Source: Cephalopachus bancanus (Eukaryota > Chordata > Mammalia > Primates > Tarsiidae). Taken from it: a stretch of DNA of 64,000 nt. Location: the NCBI GenBank assembly GCA_027257055.1, contig JAPVLO010000073.1:6128501-6192500 (forward strand), written 5' to 3'. This document shows positions 58,480 through 64,000 of the stretch, piece after piece. The first letter of the stretch is position 1; each line of letters starts with the position of its first letter. Below the pieces are notes generated by a model, which worked only from the letters and a program-made list of their open reading frames with translations, was not told the DNA's origin and ran no database searches. The position numbers and the translations under genes are program-made.

Positions 58480-60080
58480 TCAGGATTTTTATTGGATTTT
58501 TTCTTTTAGTTTCAATTTTTTTGTTAAATTTTTCTGGTAGATTTATAAACTCCTCTGTGTTTTCTTGATGTCTGTTGAGTTTTCAAAACAGCTATTTTGC
58601 ATTTCCTGAGAGTTTGTCTTCATCAATCCATTATAATCCACTGGTGCCTTATTTAGCACATTGGTGAGGTCATATTGTCCTGAACGTCCTTGACGGTTGT
58701 GAATGTTACTAGTTATCTAGGCATAGAAGAGTTTGTTATTTATTCCATTCCTTGTAGTCCAGCCTTGTTAGTACTTGTCCTTGTACAGAGTGCCTTCCAA
58801 GAATTCAGAGAAAACATTGTTGAGTTACCCAAGCCTGTGGTCACCATAGCCATACCAGCACTAGAAGGCACTCTTAACCCGGGTATACTGCTATTTTTGC
58901 AGATTCCTAGAGACCTACATATAGCTCTCACACACATTAAACACATGGTAAGCAAAGTTCTGATGGACTTGAGAAAGATAAGGGAGAATTCCCTAGGCTT
59001 TCAGTCAAAGTCCCTCTGTTTGCCCCTAGTGGAAGGAGTCGCTTTCCAAACTGGGCTACCTGGAGTTGGGAGAGGGATGACATAGGCATTCCTGTAGCCA
59101 CCAGAGGTGACACTATGCTTGGTTGCACCCAAAGCCCACGACCTCCCAGACCAGCAATATACAGGGACTGCCCAAAGCCCACAGTCAGTACTTCCTGACT
59201 GCCACTGATGTTTATTCAAGGTCCGAGACCACTTTAATCATCAGGTAATAAAACCTGCAGGAACTTGGGCCACTCCCTCCAGGGCAGTGGATTCCCTTTT
59301 ACCCTGTGGTGGGGCTAGAAGCACCATCTGTGAGTAACAGCCTAGAACCAGGGGCTTCAAGATTCTGCCTGTTGCTTTGTTTTAGCATGCCTGAGCTGGC
59401 AGCTGTTACAAGGCAAAACTCCCTATACTCTTCCTTCTCCCTACCTCAAACAGAAAGAGTCCTTCTGTGCTGTACTGTCAGGAGTTGGAGAAGGGGTATA
59501 GCACAGGCACTACTGTGGTGACCACAGTTTGTGTCATATTGGGTTGTACCCTGAGCCTACAGCCTCTAAGACCACTGCAGCATTGGGGCTCACCCAAGGA
59601 GTGCAGTCACTACAACCTGGCTACCACTGAAATTTGTTTGGGACCTAGAGTCACTTTAGTCAGCCAGTGGTGAAGCAAGCTAGGACTGATTCCTCCTGCT
59701 AGGGCAGCAGATTACCCTCTGGTTCAGGGCTGGTCCAAATACTCCTTCATGGGCACCAGTGGAATTCTGCTCGGTGCTGTGTGGCAACGTGGAGTTCCAG
59801 TTCCACACTTATTTTGCTCTTCTTCTCCCAAACACACAGATTCTCTGTGTAGGTTATGCTGCCTGAGGTTGAGGGAGGGATGATAGAGGCAATATAAGAC
59901 TGTCTTTCCTACCCTCTTTAAGGCATCTTTGCCTGTTATGTTAAAACCAGTACTGTAACCTCTTACCTAATTTTTTTGGTTCTTATGAAGGTGCTTTCTT
60001 GCATGGGTAGTCATTCAATGTTCTTGCAGGGTGGGGGATGATTGCTCAGCAGTTCTATTTGGCCATCTTTTCATACCTTT
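58480..60080 (-). mobile_element. L1 5'UTR with tandem monomers, antisense
   Basis: GC-richer sequence containing about 0.4-kb repeated units. Anchors such as GGAGTTGGG recur at 59062 and GGAGTTGGA at 59481, with a third partial unit near 59864; GGGCAGTGGATT at 59282 recurs as GGGCAGCAGATT at 59702. ORF1 is missing between this and the endonuclease remnant. The end text GATTGCTCAGCAGTTCTATT and GGCCATCTTTT is typical of an L1 5' start in complement. Confidence 0.7.
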
Positions 60081-60539
60081 CTCTCTTTTACACAGTTCTT
60101 ATCTGACTCCCTACTTGGGTGGGCCCCAAAGCCAACTCAGTTTCAGATTTTTATTTCCTCGATTACATGCAAAATGAAGTATTAGTCTCTATTTTCTACT
60201 TACAGCAGAGGCATGAACCGTGCTCATTTTAATGACCTGTATTTTTTTTTTTGGAGTGTATGTAGGAAGATTGGAATTTAGATAGCTGTTATTATCCTAT
60301 AAGAACCTAGAATTCTAACCCTTTAAGTATTTTACTGACAATTTCTTAGTAACTATTGGGTTGAACCACATAAAATTGCAATTTTTGTAGCTCAAGAACT
60401 TTTAATATCACCAATTTTATATAGTTCTACCTAATAGAAAGATGAGCAAACTTTTCACTCTCATATTTCACACTTTAATGAAATGCTGTATGACAGAAGC
60501 ATTATCTTAATATTAATTTCAAGTTGATAGTCTACATTT
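60081..60539. other. No gene seen
   Basis: Unrecognised AT-rich sequence. Confidence 0.55.
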
Positions 60540-60780
60540 TTATCAATTTCATGAGGTGTAATTTATGTACAACAAAATAACCCACCTAGTATGCAGTTTA
60601 GTGGGTGTTTACAGTTGTTTACACTTATGTAACCTACTACTACAATCAAGATATGGAACATTTTTCTTACTTCAGAAAGCTATCTTGTGCCCTTTTGCGC
60701 TCATCCTCCCTACTCCACCCCAGGCAACCTCTAAATTGCTTTCTGTCATTAGATTAGGTTTGTAAAGGCTACGTTATTAA
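60540..60780 (-). mobile_element. Old L1 3' fragment, antisense
   Basis: ATGAGGTGTAATTTATGTAC, AATCAAGATATGGAACATTT and CACCCCAGGCAACCTCTAAA are L1M 3'-end complements. Confidence 0.65.
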
Positions 60781-60954
60781 TTGACATGTAGATCCTGCTT
60801 GATTTGAAGCTTGTTTACCATTCCAGTGTCACGTGGCTCTCATTCCTCTCTATATATGCACTATCATCTGGACCTTTTGACTTGTGAATCCATGTATTCA
60901 TCTTCTGCCTAGTATTTTGAACTTCATGCACCTTGAATTGAGGTACATCTCTGA

Positions 60955-61080
60955 AGGATCCCGTCTGTTTTTCTTTTTCATGTCTTTGCTCATACTATTC
61001 TTTTTACCTAGAAAGTCCTCCCCTCCTTAACTTTACTCCTTGCCTCATTTATTCCTACTTACATTTCTAAAATCAGTTTA
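60955..61080 (-). repeat. L2/MIR-type fragment
   Basis: CATGTCTTTGCTCATACTAT, CTTTTTACCTAGAAAGTCCT and ATTCCTACTTACATTTCTAA fit the 3' end of an L2 repeat in complement. Confidence 0.5.
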
Positions 61081-61401
<321 letters not shown>

Positions 61402-61460
61402 TTATATAAATAAATATCTTCGTTTATCAATTGTGCTTTTTACTAATTTTTTTCTATTTT

Positions 61461-61500
61461 GAGTTCTTAATGCTACCCTTGAGTTCTTAAGGGTAGCATT
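61461..61500. repeat. Hairpin with 12-bp arms, plus direct repeat
   Basis: AATGCTACCCTT (61469-61480) and AAGGGTAGCATT (61489-61500) are exact reverse complements around GAGTTCTT. GAGTTCTTAA is also repeated directly at 61461 and 61481. Confidence 0.95.
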
Positions 61501-63592
<2,092 letters not shown>

Positions 63593-63594
63593 TA

Positions 63595-64000
63595 CAGGCA
63601 TACCTCATTTTATTGTACTTCACCTTATTGTATTTTGCAGGAATTGCATTTTTTACAATTGGTGATTTGTGATAACACTGAGTTGAGCAAGTGTATGGGT
63701 ACCATTTTTCCAATAGCATGTGCTCACTTTGTTTCTGTGTCTCATTTTGGTAATTCTCACAATATGTGAAACTTTTTTATCTGTTATGGTGGTCTGTGAT
63801 CAGTGATCTTTGATGTTACTATTTAATTGTTGAATGGGGGATGGTATGTCATGAACATTTATTCAAATAAGACAGTAAACTTGTTTGATAAATGTTTGTG
63901 TTCTAACTGCTCCACCAACCTTCTATTTTCCAATTCTTCTCTGTCTCCTTTGACCTTTCTATTCTATGAGATAAAGTGTTGAAATTAGCCCAGTTAGTAA
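63595..64000 (+). mobile_element. Tigger-like (TcMar) DNA transposon, left part
   Basis: Starts at a TA target with CAGGCATACCTCATTTTATT, then GTACTTCACCTTATTG, CCATTTTTCCAATAGCATGT, GTGATCAGTGATCTTTGATG and CTAACTGCTCCACCAAC, in the order of a Tigger-family terminal region. It continues past the window edge. Confidence 0.75.

Overview
The window is mammalian nuclear DNA from a primate. It is AT-rich, intron-like sequence crowded with interspersed repeats, and it has one CpG island. Many Alu elements look unlike the common human subfamilies. They end in GACTCCAACTC before the A-tail, carry a shortened A-box region (GGTGGCTCAGCCTG), and keep several CpGs. Two piecewise-matching L1 3' ends (both strands) also belong to a family I do not associate with human L1PA. 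I infer a strepsirrhine, most likely a lemur; this is inference, not a database result.

One protein-coding gene is clear: SAMTOR (earlier names BMT2, C7orf60), on the plus strand. Exon 1 (start codon 22115, donor 22275) lies in a CpG island at about 21.56-22.64 kb. Exon 2 is 38779-38920 and exon 3 is 62855-63025. The three exons join in frame into the first 157 complete codons of the SAM sensor that acts upstream of mTORC1. The SAM-binding Rossmann motifs lie in later exons outside the window.

Layout: 1-20.8 kb is upstream intergenic sequence with Alu, L1, L2-like and MaLR-like repeats. At 20.81-21.37 kb a minus-strand candidate terminal exon (acceptor, AATAAA signal) faces away from the SAMTOR promoter. 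21.56-22.64 kb is the CpG island, with paired NRF1-like and CCAAT motifs and a (GGC)8 tract six bases before the start codon. Intron 1 (22.3-38.8 kb) is fairly sparse and holds an RFX-type X-box, a G-rich minisatellite, Alus, a short L1 and a 68-nt retrocopy of an ERV-LTR-like 3' end. Intron 2 (38.9-62.9 kb) holds an almost continuous 18-kb block of L1 sequence antisense to the gene. That block contains a 607-bp piggyBac-type insertion with a TTAA target site and transposase C-terminal remnants, a likely solo LTR, and a rearranged L1 whose 5'UTR repeats lie about 3 kb before exon 3. The last 400 bases begin a Tigger-like DNA transposon.

The most unusual signals are the piggyBac-type element, the ERV-LTR-like micro-retrocopy, three perfect hairpin-forming inverted repeats that look like template-switch scars, the internally shuffled L1, and the candidate divergent antisense exon. 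Repeat family names are from memory of consensus features; exact subfamilies need RepeatMasker.
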